DNA of 41,423 bases from an uncultured bacterium (GTDB lineage Bacteria > Patescibacteriota > Gracilibacteria > Absconditabacterales > Absconditicoccaceae): positions 1-41,423 of the forward strand of contig CAIXFE010000008.1 of assembly GCA_903918675.1 (NCBI GenBank). The letters run 5' to 3'. Numbering within the stretch: position 1 is the first letter of the stretch; each line of letters starts with the position of its first letter. The notes under the pieces are model-generated. The model did not search any database. It was not told where the DNA came from and was given only the letters and a program-made list of their open reading frames with translations. Positions 11,365 to 22,467 of this stretch are shown here, one piece after another. A program made the translations under genes and the position numbers.

Positions 11365-11456
11365 TGGTGTAGTGGCGAGCGAAGCGAAGTCCAGCTTAGC
11401 TGGATAACACAGCAGTCTTCGGAACTGCCCTCAGGGGTTCGAATCCCTTACGCCCT
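11365..11456 (+). pseudogene. Second degenerate tRNA-Arg-like copy with D-loop insertion
   Basis: GGTGTAGTGG-[CGAGCGAAGCGAAGTCCAGCTTAGCTGGA]-TAACACAGCAGTCTTCGGAACTGCCCTCAGGGGTTCGAATCCCTTACGCCCT; identical to the 11099 tRNA from the D-loop on; 5' acceptor strand does not pair. Confidence 0.65.
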
Positions 11457-11556
11457 GAATTAACATTCCATAAAACATTTAAAATATTGGTGTAGTGGCG
11501 ACCAACGGGAGTCCCGTAGAAATGACGATCCAAATTATTTTGTAAATCATAAAAGA

Positions 11557-12224
11557 AGGGTCTATTCTGAAGTTCGGGAATTATTTACTTAGCCTGTCCT
11601 CCTTTTTCAAAGGAGGGGGTACCCTTTAGGGTGGAGGATTTTCATAAACCTAATTGTAATTCTCTGTCCTGAATTTGGAGTTCTAAATCAAGCATCACTC
11701 AATCTAGTTGATAATATATCTGATCGTTTGTATATCTAATTATTTTGATTCCTACGCTTCATAAGAAGCGAGTTCTTTCTTCATCATATTCGCCCTGCCA
11801 ATCATGACTTTCACCATCTATCTCTATTCACAACTTCAATTTATTACAATAGAAATCTATAATGTAGTTTCATAATAGTTTTTGTCTTAGAAATCTATAT
11901 CATGTAGCATCTTTTCTCAACGCTAAATTCCATATTTTTCATTCGGCTTCTGTCATGGTATATTGATTCCTATTAGCTCTAGCATATTCTTTATTTTTGT
12001 GATTATATGGTATGATCATGGATGAGAAAAATATATAAATACCGAAATTATATAATTTTAATCACTACTTTCCACTAAAAATCTCCCTGTCCGGAGTTTA
12101 TCCCGGTAATTCACCGGGAGACTTCCTAAAAAATCCCTCTCCCCCTCCGGGGTTTCTCCCTTTGCAAAGGGAGACAGTAAAGATGCAAAGGGGGACAGAA
12201 TTCCCAGACATGCGAATAGACCCT
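11557..12224. mobile_element. TIR-bounded element carrying a DUF559 endonuclease gene; 6-bp TSD AAAAGA
   Basis: Left end AGGGTCTATTC-N8-GGGAATT, right end AATTCCC-N8-GAATAGACCCT (18/26 inverted identity over the outer 26 bp); inner CTGTCC...CAAAGGGAG similarity; AAAAGA at 11551-11556 and 12225-12230. Confidence 0.7.
11585..12019 (-). CDS. DUF559 / Vsr-like endonuclease domain protein
   Basis: MIIPYNHKNKEYARANRNQYTMTEAEGKIWNLALRKDATGYRFLRQKLLGNYIIDFYCNKLKLGIEIDGESHDWQGEYDEERTRFLGSVGIKIIRYTNDQI with TGA=Gly. Confidence 0.85.
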
Positions 12225-12256
12225 AAAAGAATAATATCTCTTTTGAAACTATAAAA

Positions 12257-13432
12257 TTAAATCGGCAGATCAAGGGAAGTATGCTCTTGGTCCAGTTTTA
12301 TTGTTTCCTCCAGCTGGTTTTTTGCTTCCCTATATATTTCATTTTCATCCGACATTTTCTTTTTCTCCATCTGTATTAATTCGGATGCATTTTTTGCATC
12401 TTGTGACAGAAATCATCTCTTAATAGTGGCATAAATAGTCGATAGACGGAGAGTTTGATACATAGAGAAAAGATCATTATTTAACGTATTCTGTAGCTCG
12501 TCTATCTTAATTTTAATTTCATTTTGTATCTTTTCATCCTGAGATGCACTATCTCATAAGACTTTATTCAACAAGGCAGTAATCTTTATTTGATATGTAA
12601 TCGATACTGTAGCTATCTCTTCTCCTATGGACTGTAGCAAGACATCGGCATCAGAAGTATATTCGGAAGGCAAACCAGACGTATGGGTGTCCTCAATTTT
12701 TTGTAGGTCACCTTCCATATCAGAGATAATCACTGATATATCACCATACACTGATATCATTATTTGATTCACGTGATAGTGGACATCAGCCTTGTCCTTA
12801 CTATCTTTAATTTCCTGTGCCGCTTCGATCTGCTTTTGCACCACTAGTTTCAATCAAGATAGGAAATCTTTTATCCAACTTTTTTTGGAATATTCTTTTT
12901 TATACAGCCAAATATCTTCAGCTATTTGTTTCAGGTCTTCTAGTGGGATATCGCGCAAACTAATATCCCTAAGGATTCATTTGTAAGTATGCCCTGATAA
13001 GTCCTTAATCTGTAATTTTCCCTCCATGTACTCTTTCACACTAGGCAAAGGAGCTGATTTTTTATCCATTTTTCAGTGTTTGATTTTAGGAGATTGAGAT
13101 CTCGAAGATTTATCGGAATCATGATCTCTTGGATGTTTAATATCTTCTGGATGTTCCTCAAGGTCTTCTTGTTGTTCCTCAAGGTCTTCTTGTTGTTCCT
13201 CAAGGTCTTCTTGTTGTTCCTCAAGGTCTTCTTGTTGTTCCTCAAGGTCTTCTTGTTGTTCCTCAAGGGGGTCAAATCATACTCCTGCCTCAATCAGTGC
13301 TGCATGTAACGCTGGATTCTCTATCCCCAAAATTTTATCATGAGCACCTCATAATTCTGCCTCCTCATTTTCCCCTGGGTCTCCATCCTCTAACAGACCA
13401 TCATCTAAATTAAAATCTTCAGCTCCCATCAT
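12257..13432 (-). CDS. Acidic/coiled hypothetical protein with heptapeptide repeat EEQQEDL x5
   Basis: 391 aa (TGA=Gly) from ATG ATG to TAA; repeat encoded by a 21-bp tandem repeat. Confidence 0.75.
13154..13268. repeat. 21-bp tandem repeat (5 full copies plus partial) in coding sequence
   Basis: TTCCTCAAGGTCTTCTTGTTG on + strand. Confidence 0.95.
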
Positions 13433-13636
13433 ACTATTTGAAAAATATAAACGCATATTTTATAAACATTCGAGAAGGAAAGTCAACACACGATGTATAG
13501 GGGAAAACCGTGAAAGCATACAGCATTTTTTCCTTACTCCACCACCACGCTTGATCCAGAAACTCTTGCAATCTCCGATCCATTTACTAAAGTTTTGACC
13601 GTTATATCCCTTTTTATTTTATTACACATTTTACAG

Positions 13637-13888
13637 ATGAAATTTCTTTACCGGTTATTTCTCGTTATCTTAGTAATTGGAGGGCTCAATCGAGCTTTAG
13701 TAGGCCGATTTGACATGAATCTCGTCACAAAAATTTTCCCAGACGTCATCAAGACCGTCGCAACAAATGGTGTAGAGACTACTACCACTACACTGAATCA
13801 GTTGGCAATGATCGTCTACACATTGGTCGGAGTATCTGCATTGTGGGTATTCATAGCTAACCTTTGCTGCAAATGTAAGAAACAATAG
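13637..13888 (+). CDS. DUF378-family small membrane protein
   Basis: MKFLYRLFLVILVIGGLNRALVGRFDMNLVTKIF...IVYTLVGVSALWVFI. Confidence 0.7.
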   Translation: MKFLYRLFLVILVIGGLNRALVGRFDMNLVTKIFPDVIKTVATNGVETTTTTLNQLAMIVYTLVGVSALWVFIANLCCKCKKQ

Positions 13889-13905
13889 TCACATAACACT
13901 AAAAG

Positions 13906-13933
13906 ATCCTCCTAACGATAGGGGGATTTTTTT
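13906..13933 (+). terminator. Rho-independent terminator
   Basis: ATCCTCCTA-ACGA-TAGGGGGAT followed by T7. Confidence 0.75.
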
Positions 13934-13948
13934 GTTTTTCATTAAGAC

Positions 13949-13976
13949 TTGACATAAGACAGGAAAAATTTATAGT
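13949..13976 (+). promoter_or_regulatory. Sigma70-like promoter upstream of hotdog/LpxC-like gene pair
   Basis: TTGACA - 16 nt - TATAGT. Confidence 0.55.
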
Positions 13977-14040
13977 GTTGAACGGACGTTGGTCTGTAAT
14001 AGAAAGTTAGAACATGTTTTTATTTTATTTTTTTTAATAA

Positions 14041-16152
14041 ATGGATTCTTTAAACAATACTAGAGAACACGGGGATGAAATCATCAATCAAATCTGAGTA
14101 ATTATAGATATAGTTAAGAACTGTCTTTCTATAGATTGAAAAGCACTAGAAATTTTATTATCAACCGACGAGATATTAAATGACGTTTTCATTGTATTGA
14201 AGAATTGAAAACTCTGAATTAAACCAGATAGTAAGATATTACACGCACACATCAGGGGAGGGATCGAAGATTCTCCTTGAGTCCCAATTCTACCAGGGAT
14301 TATACAATTAAGACTTTTACGTCTAGCAAACCAAATACCAGAAGATAAGAAAATACAGATTAATTTCTCATCCGTAGGTTTCCCATGAGACGAAGTAATA
14401 GTCACAAAAAACAAATTACGGGCAAAAGATGCCGCAATTGCAGAAATAAAAGAAGTAAACGAAGAAAGAGACTTCACAAAGAATATCGGTAAAACAATAA
14501 CATATAAAGAATCTGAACTGCCAGGATATCATCGCTTACAACAGGAGCCATTTGGTTTCGTGGATAAAGTTGCGATAGAAAATGGAGTTGATATGCCTAA
14601 AGGCGAAACACATTTTCAGTGAAGCTTCAATACCAAAAACTGTCTCCGAAAAGATACTCATTGAAATATCCCACTTGAAGTATTGATAGAATCTGCAGCA
14701 CAGACAGGTTCTGTAGCCATTAGCCCCTTTCTTAACATTGGGAAAGTGCCAACGACCGAAAGCAATGGAAGAAAGACGATGAATACAGCTCGAGATTTCT
14801 TCACATTTGAATCTAGTACTTGCAACCCAACTGATATAATCGTTTCTGCTGATGAAAAACTCACCATCACCGGGAAGATTATAAAACTGAATCTAGAAAA
14901 TAAGAAGGATAAAGAAGTGAAATTCTGCTATATGATACAAAATACAAAATGAGAAACCATTCTCTCGTGAGAAATTACTGGTACAATAACTAATATGAGA
15001 GCCCTCTTAGGAGCCTACAATAAACATCAAAAAATGCTGAAAGTAGAAGAAAGACTACAAGGGATAAAAGCTATAAACTCAGAAGCTGAGAGTGCCGTGA
15101 TTCTTTGAGGACTCCGGGATATAGCAAGGAAAGTGACCAATCTAATAAAAAAAAGCAACAACTATGACATAAAAAACAACTTCGAAAGTACCACCATATC
15201 TACTCTTTTGGAAAAATGAGAAACATTTTATATGAGCCCATCGTCTGATTATGCGATGGTCACGATAGAATGCCTCAAAAGAACTGGACTTGAAAACGTC
15301 AAACTTGTAGCAGATACCATAGAACGCAAAGATGGGACTCAATTAAGTCTTTGGATAGAGGTAACCATATGAAGAGAAAAATACTATATCAGCTACGATG
15401 AATCTAATAATGTTCGCATAGGCCAAGGAAATTTTACTACAAGTGATTATGCAATTGAAAGGTGAGATTACTGTCACAACACTGTCAGAATAGATGCTAA
15501 AGAGATAACCCTAGATGATAGTATATCGACACTAGCAAAAAGAAAAGATAGTGGGCTAAAGAAATCCGACAATAAATTTATCGAAACACTTACCAAAAGA
15601 CATACTTCAGAATCTTGGGAACAATTTAACAAAGATTTTCCCATGCTCATAAAAACGCCAAATATATTTATAAAGCCAAGAACAAATGGAATAAGCCCCG
15701 CCTCAGGACTTGGAATGACATATGAAAAATTTAAAAAAATTTATGGCCGAGGAAAGTATAATGATAATAATGTCCCACAGGATTATCCATTGGCATCCGA
15801 CTTAAATACGTCAGCCACGCAACAAGATAGAACAGTATCAGCTCAAAATAAGACAGATAAAGCAGGGATACAATCAATACAAGGAGATTTTGATACCACC
15901 TTCAATAAAATACCAGGCGATATCCTCACAAAATGCATTGATTTGGTAATGGACGCCATAAATGGGAAATCTCTAGACTATCTAGAAAACCTACCAGAAG
16001 AAACAATAAAAGGCATGAGAAATAAATTAGGGGAATATATGGTACAACGAAGAAAGACAAAAAACGATCTCAAAAAGAAATTCTTCTTAGAATATGGAGA
16101 CCAAGGAGAAATTATGTATAATTTCTTCGAACAATACCTCCTCGTAGCATAA
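14041..16152 (+). CDS. FabA/FabZ-like double-hotdog protein with large C-terminal region of unknown function
   Basis: 703 aa (TGA=Gly). Hotdog 1: HAHIRGGIEDSPGVPILPGIIQLRLLRLANQ; hotdog 2: LPGYHRLQQEPFGFVDKVAIENG...THFQGSFN...NIPLEVLIESAAQTGSVAI, compare FabZ LPHRYPFLLVDRV...FFQGHFPGxPVMPGVLIIEAxAQ. Confidence 0.7.
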
Positions 16153-16226
16153 TAAACTTACAGAATACATATTTAAATGATATCTTTATATCGGCTAAGA
16201 ATAAATTATTTCATTCTCAATCACTG

Positions 16227-17195
16227 ATGAAACATAGCATAACCACAAATATGGCAGAAATTTCTAGACTTAAGGGAGCCCGCCATCCTGACATTTTTAG
16301 ACTCCCAGATCATTGGAGAAATGAGCTTTATGAAAACATTGAGCCAAACAAGGATTATACAGTTAAGAAAATTATTTCCGTAGGAGGAAGATCGGTTTTT
16401 TGAAACAGACCAATGATAATAGATATTCTACCTGCCTCATCAAATGGGATCAAAATCGGTATAAATAACGATTTGCATCCAGCGGATCTTAAAACTGTAG
16501 GAAACAGTAAGAGTAGTTTGAAAACAGGGAATGTTAGAGTGTATGAACATACCTGAGCAATGGCGCTTGCAACAGGGCTAAAAGCAGATTTTGATCTAAC
16601 CGAAGATAGCTTTCCTAATTTCAACGGAGGGATTTATGAAATATTATCGGAGATACACCCGCACCTTAAGGTAGTATGAGATAGTAAATTTATCACTGTA
16701 CAAGAACCTATAGGGATAATTTTCGATAATTGAGGATATATAATAATCGAACCAGACGATGGCCAACATAAAGTAATTATGGATCATCAATTCTCTCACA
16801 AAAACGCCCTCGGGATTCAAAGGACGATAATAAATATCACACCAACAAATTTTGCTTTTTTATCAAGCGCTAGGCCTCCAGCTTATGGGATCAGAACAAT
16901 AGCTGCCAAAGCTCTTTGCAACAATCTGAACGGGTTTCCGTTATTATGGTGATTGAATAAAAACAATATCGTATTTGTAGATAGCAAAAAGATTATAAAT
17001 GGTAACCCAAAATTTAATGATTCCAAATGAGTAAATAGAGAAATTCTCATGCATGAAGCCGCCCAAGACAAACCCGCACCCTTCAAACTTCTAGATGGCA
17101 GATTCGTTGGGAAAGTAACAACATATAGAACCAATCACGCAATGGATTTGGAAGCCGTAAAAATAATATCAAAAAATCTCGAATATGAAAAATAG
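16227..17195 (+). CDS. LpxC-like (UDP-3-O-acyl-GlcNAc deacetylase family) divergent protein
   Basis: 322 aa (TGA=Gly; ATG 16251 also possible). VGGRSVFGNRPMIIDILPASSNGIKI, LKTGNVRVYEHTGAMALATGL (compare VRTVEHLLSALAGLGI), NNIVFVDSKKIIN, VNREILMHEAAQD..KLLDGRFVGKVTTYRTNHAMD (compare FVRHKILDAIGDLxLLGxPLxGxxxAxKSGHxLN). Confidence 0.65.
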
Positions 17196-17228
17196 TTTTC
17201 TTATTTAATATCCGCCTTCAGAAAAAAC

Positions 17229-17251
17229 AACCTCCATTGCGAGGTTTTTTC
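17229..17251 (+). terminator. Rho-independent terminator after the LpxC-like gene
   Basis: AACCTC-CATTGC-GAGGTT followed by a T-tract. Confidence 0.75.
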
Positions 17252-17300
17252 TTAATTTGTTATTTGTTATTTGGGGAGTGAAATAAAGCCCCCCATACAA

Positions 17301-18668
17301 TTAACGCTTCAAAATATACAAGTCCTCTAATACTTTGGGTACGATCCCCAAATGTTTCTCCCATGCTGATCAGGAAAGTCCCTTGATAGGGATCCAATCT
17401 TTTTCGCCATTAGAATTGCCAGTTCATTTAGATACACAATAGATTTCACCCTTATGAAAATGCGTAGCCTGGGTAGGACCATAGACTCCATCTATGGCAA
17501 CACAGGAAAGTCGCGAATCATGTTCTTCCATTCACGCAATGGTGTTGACAATCGTAACTCAAGCACTATGCCCTATCAGATATACTTTCTTGGGGACTCA
17601 TCATAGGAAAAAATTAAGATGGGTAATGAGTTCTTTAAAATGCAAAATCGCCTCATGATATCTTTCCTCAGAGCGTAGCAATGCGACGTCAATCTTTGCG
17701 GATGGCTTTGGATTTCAATGATAAGAATAATTTCAATTAAGTATACAATATGCCTGATCTGGCATGAGTTTATCTATTTTAAAAACATGTCTTTGCATAT
17801 GATCAGCACTTATCCACATGCCGCAAAAAAAGATATTGAGCTGTCAATGGGCAGGAGAAAAGCCGTCGGGAACATACAGAGAAGCCTCAGAGATAGAGTT
17901 TCACTGCGAATCTTTGATATCTACAGGGACAAAGACTCCTTTTGGAATTTCTCTAGCTCCTTGCATCATGTCTCGAGGAAAGAATGGAATGGATGATTCC
18001 TGCTCTTTCATAATCAAAGCTACTTGAGTTTTTACCTGTTCAATAATAGATTTTATTTGACGACCAACGGGCTTTTCTTGGTAGAAATCAATCAGTAACT
18101 TCTCCTTGTCCTTTAAATAATCTTTCTTCGTCTTGGCAACAGGTCTATCCTGACAGATCGCTCATGTCATCAAAAAGAGTTCAGCACATTCTTTATCAGT
18201 AAAAGTATAAAGGACACCATTGAGATTGACGGAAGCGGTCTTGGTCTTGGGATCCCAGGCATATGATACTGACTCTGCAAGTGACTGAAGAGGCTCTTTC
18301 GTGACGGATTTCAATCGCTTGATCTTGGCCGAATCAGTAAGAAGATCAATGAGATGATCAGCCTTCTTCTTATCTTCAGGTCATTCCTGTATGAAATGAG
18401 CAATATTTAGTTTGGAAAAATGTGGGACATCTTTTTTAATGGGTCTTTGAGGCGAAGTATGGGAAATATCTCAATACAAAATAGTGCACAGGAGCGCCAC
18501 TGCAAGAGTTGTAACAAGTGAGCGAAGCGGACTTTTGGATTTCATATTCAACGCATTTGCTTCATTCTCGATCCAATATTCTACACCATCTGGGACACCT
18601 TCAAAATCTATTTCCAATTGCTCACTCTTATCTTGAGTATGTTTAACCATACCTCCATGTGATAGCAC
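17301..18668 (-). CDS. Membrane-anchored alpha/beta-hydrolase-like protein
   Basis: KKVYLIGHSAGVTIVNTIAGMEEHDSRLSCVAIDGVYGPTQATHF (GxSxG nucleophile elbow, second Gly = TGA); N-terminal TM segment; start GTG 18668 or ATG about 18650. Confidence 0.65.
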
Positions 18669-18773
18669 AATAAAAGATTGTATAAGAATATCCCCCTTAT
18701 ACAGGATACTTTTTTATATCTTTTATTTTAATATTTGCTTCTATTTTTTTATTGAGGACACCCAAGCTTTAAG

Positions 18774-19973
18774 TTATTTCTTACGACTTTTAGCAACCTT
18801 CGTCGATTTTTGGCTATCTTTAGCAAGTTTCTTTTCTTTCCACTTCTCAACCAATGTGTGTAGATACACGATATTATGCAAACTCAACAAAATCCCACTC
18901 AGCATTTCTTTTTCTCTATTGAGATGATGCAGGTAGGCCTTGGTGAAATTCTTGCACGTATAGCAACCGCAATTTTTGGTCAAGGGACTAAGATCGTCAG
19001 TATATTTCGATTGAGAAATTTTGATATTTCATTTATCGCTAAAAGCCTCTCCATGCCTACCCAATCTCGTCGGCAAAACACAATCAAACATATCGAAGCC
19101 TTGCTCTATCGCATGACGGATGTCCTCCGGCGTCCCGACTCCCATCAGATATCTTGGCTTATCAACTGGTAATTGTGGCCCTACAAATTCGACGACATTG
19201 CGGACAAGCGATTTACTTTCTCCTACACTCACTCATCAGACAGCGATCCCATCCCGCGCATACTCGGAAAGAAAATCGATCGACTTCTGTCTGAGATCTA
19301 AATGTGTTCCTCATTGCACGATAGGAAACAGCACTCCGCGAGCCTTCTTATACTTCGGATCAAAATGATCGAATGCTCTCTTGGCCCATCTATGCGTCAT
19401 CTCCATTTGCTTCTCGACATCTTTCTTCTCAGCTTGACCAGGCGAACACACATCCAGCACCATCATAATATCCGATCACAAATCACACTGGATATCCACG
19501 ACATTCTCAGGGGTAAACATGTGTTTGGATCCATCATACGGAGACCTAAATTTAACTCACTCTTCAGTCAGTTTTATTTTTACATCATGACCTCAAGTAT
19601 TCATCTGTCATTCGTCATTAGTCATTAGTCATTTGGCTTTTCATAAGCCAAGAGAAAACACTTGAAACCCTCCACTATCCGTCAAAATCAATCCATCCCA
19701 ATGCTCGAACTTATGTAATCCTCAAGCTTTTTTAATTAATTTTTCTCCAGGGCGAAGATACAGATGGAATGTATTCGCCAATATCAAATTGATCATCGGC
19801 AAATCACCGATATACTTAGGATCTTGGAGCATATCTAGGACCATTCACTTGATGGTAGCCTTGGTCCCGACTGGCATAAACACCGGCGTCGTGAGCGTCA
19901 CCCCATTGAGCGTAATCTCTCAAACTCTTGCATTCCCTGCTTGTTTGAGTATCTTAAATCTGAGTTTAGACAT
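18774..19973 (-). CDS. tgt: tRNA-guanine transglycosylase (queuine tRNA-ribosyltransferase)
   Basis: LTDSGGFQVFSLG, VQGGTHLDLR, YLMGVGTPEDI, DMFDCVLPTRLGRHG, C-terminal CxCxxC..H zinc motif; contains an in-frame heptamer repeat at 19607-19634. Confidence 0.95.
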
Positions 19974-20074
19974 AATCAGAAATCAAAGTAAACCGTAAAT
20001 TGTTTGTAAATATTTCCTCATAAATTTCAATTAGGTTTCACCTCAATACACTTTTACCTTCTACCTCCCATTCA

Positions 20075-20512
20075 ATGTTAGAACAACTCAAAACCGCCAT
20101 TTTCAAGACACATAAAAAAGAAGAAATTCACTGACTCTTCGTCACGTTACGAGATGCAAACAATGTGATGCTCGCGTCCAACGGAGTCGTGCAGACAGAC
20201 AAACATCTAGACCAGCTTATAGATATCCTCTACCACGGTATTGTAGAAAAATACCCAACAGCTCAAACTCTCGTTGTCGATATCATCGGAGAATTAGTCC
20301 TGCAAAACGACGCTGCAAAATTAGTAGCCACTTCGCCAACTGACAACGGAATTTTCGTAATGGAAAGACTCGGCGGGAAAAGCGGAGTTATGCTGCCATG
20401 AACCGCAGAGGCCAAAGATATGAAAACCGCACTGACTATGATCAAACAGAAATTCTGACTCGGGGGCGATGTAGAGATCTATACGTTTAAGACTGAGAAG
20501 TTTACGATATAA
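20075..20512 (+). CDS. AMMECR1-like protein
   Basis: FVTLRDANNVMLASNGVVQ...FVMERLGGKSGVMLPGTAEAKDMKTALTMIKQKFGLGGDVEIYTFKTEKF. Confidence 0.5.
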
Positions 20513-20535
20513 AAATTTATCCTTTTTCAAAACAC

Positions 20536-21036
20536 ATGACGACAGACGAAATCAAGAAAGACAGCAAATGAAGATTCCTTGTAGCTGCGTGTATATTCAT
20601 ATTCAAGGATGATAAGATTTTGGTAACCAAGAGAAATGAAAGTCGTGATCATGATCCTGGGAAACGGGAGTGCGTAAGCGGGAGATTCGATCAAGATTTC
20701 AACACGGTAGAATCCGAAGTAATGAGAGAGGCACACGAGGAATTATGAGAAGAGTTTACATGTAGACTGATTGCACCGATTTCATTTTACCATTTTTACA
20801 GAGCAGGAAGAAAATCAGATGAACTTGTCGGCATAAATTATATCGCAGAATGGATAGAGTGAGAGGTAGAATTATCAGATGAGCATACGGAGTATCAATG
20901 GATCAAGCCAGAAGACTTCTTACAATGGAATGTAGATGAATTTCTGATCAAAGATATCAAACATCTCATACAAGTGAAAGATCTCTACTTTCAGAATAAA
21001 GAAATGTTCTTGAAAAATTTTAAAGAATCTAACTAA
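20536..21036 (+). CDS. NUDIX hydrolase
   Basis: NUDIX box GRFDQDFNTVESEVMREAHEELGE. Confidence 0.85.
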
Positions 21037-21042
21037 TTTCAT

Positions 21043-21708
21043 ATGAAGATAGATATCAAACATTGTATCCAATGAGCGAAAGAGGCCGAAGGCATTGCTG
21101 TCGTCATGGATGTCTTCAGAGCAAGCAATACCATCATCGCATGCCTAGCTTGAGGAGCCGAATACCTCATCCCAGTGGGAACGTTGGACGATGCTTTTGC
21201 ATTGAAGAAAAAATTTCCTGATCATATATTGTTTGGTGAAAGAGAAGGCCAGAAAGTAGAAGGATGCGAATATGGTAATTCACCCGTAGAAGCAAGTCAG
21301 CTTTCACTTAATGGCAAGAAAATAATCCTCACCACATCAGCATGATCTCAAGGAGTGGTAAATGCGAATAAAGCAGATGAAATTTTGATAGGAAGTTTTG
21401 CTAATGCGGATGCTATCGTCAAATATATCCAGAAAAAAAATCCTACACAAGTGAGCCTCATCGCGATAGGATTTATCAGCGAAGAGATTGCAGAAGAAGA
21501 TGAACTCTGCTGACAATATATCCAAGCAAAATTATCAGGCGAAGATGTTGGTTTCTCATCTCTCAAAGACGAGATGCTAAAATGCCAATGAGCAGACCGC
21601 TTGAGATGATTGGGGCAGAAAGATGATCTCGCCTTCTGTCTGCAGCTTGACACCTACGATATCGTTCCCGTGTATGATAGGAGAACTTGAAGAATAACCC
21701 ATAAATAA
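21043..21708 (+). CDS. ComB-like 2-phosphosulfolactate phosphatase family
   Basis: AVVMDVFRASNTIIACLAGGAEYLIPV, LFGEREGQKVEGCEYGNSPVEAS, KKIILTTSAGSQGV. Confidence 0.8.
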
Positions 21709-21793
21709 TCACCAAATTCCTTACGCCTAAAGTTTACCCGCCACAGCGGGCCTTAAGCTTTGAGCCAATCTTTCATCTTTAATCTTTCATCCA

Positions 21794-22450
21794 ATGCTTA
21801 AAGCCATCATCTTCGATATGGATTGAGTTCTAGCAGATTCCACAGAGAGCATCCGGAAATCCTTTGCTAAGATTTTTGAAAAATATTGAGTAGACATCAG
21901 TCAATGAGACAAAAGAAAATATCTTTGAAGGGCTCTCAAAGATCAGTTAGATATGTTGAAGGAAGAATATCATGTCCAAAGAGATATCCCAGTAAAAGAA
22001 TTTTCCGATGAAGCTTTTCAATATGAATTAGAATTTATGAAAGATAAATTACATCCCGATCCAGAAATTCAAAATTTCATACAAGAGGCCAAGGAGAAAT
22101 GAATCAAGATAGCAGTGGCCACATCTAGCAGTAGAAGAAGAGCAAAAATTATGCTGGATTTGCTCGGCGTTTCACCTCTTCTTGACGCATTTATTACTTG
22201 CGAGGATGTAGAGAAAAGCAAACCCGATCCAGCTATCTTTCTCAAGGCGGCTGAGACACTGGGTATTCAACCACAAGATTGTATCGTGGTAGAAGACGCC
22301 GTCAACGGTATCCAAGCAGCCCAAGCAGGAGGCATGAAATCCGCTGGTAAAATCTGACCAGAACAAACGAGAGAAGAATTAAGCATAGCTGATATCGTCT
22401 TCTCAGACTTCAGTGAAATAAGTATAAGCGATCTGGAAAATATTTTTTAA
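21794..22450 (+). CDS. HAD-superfamily phosphatase (beta-phosphoglucomutase-like)
   Basis: MLKAIIFDMDGVLADSTESI (G=TGA), ATSSSRRRAKIMLDLLG, KPDPAIFLKAAETLG, VVEDAVNGIQAAQAGGM. Confidence 0.9.
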
Positions 22451-22467
22451 TCTTTCATCCACCGCCC

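Larger units (their letters stand above)
11169..11501. repeat. Three direct copies of GAATTAACATTCCATAAAACATTTAAAATATTGGTGTAGTGGCGA
   Basis: Copies at 11169-11213, 11334-11378, 11457-11501. Confidence 0.95.

Noticed and set aside
13036-13293. Minus-strand ORF LRNNKKTLRNNKKT
   Set aside because: Out-of-frame reading of the 21-bp repeat; the EEQQEDL frame is continuous with a 391-aa protein under table 25.
13595-13636. Upstream extension of the DUF378 ORF
   Set aside because: The start at 13637 gives the family-like N-terminus; upstream residues are likely untranslated.
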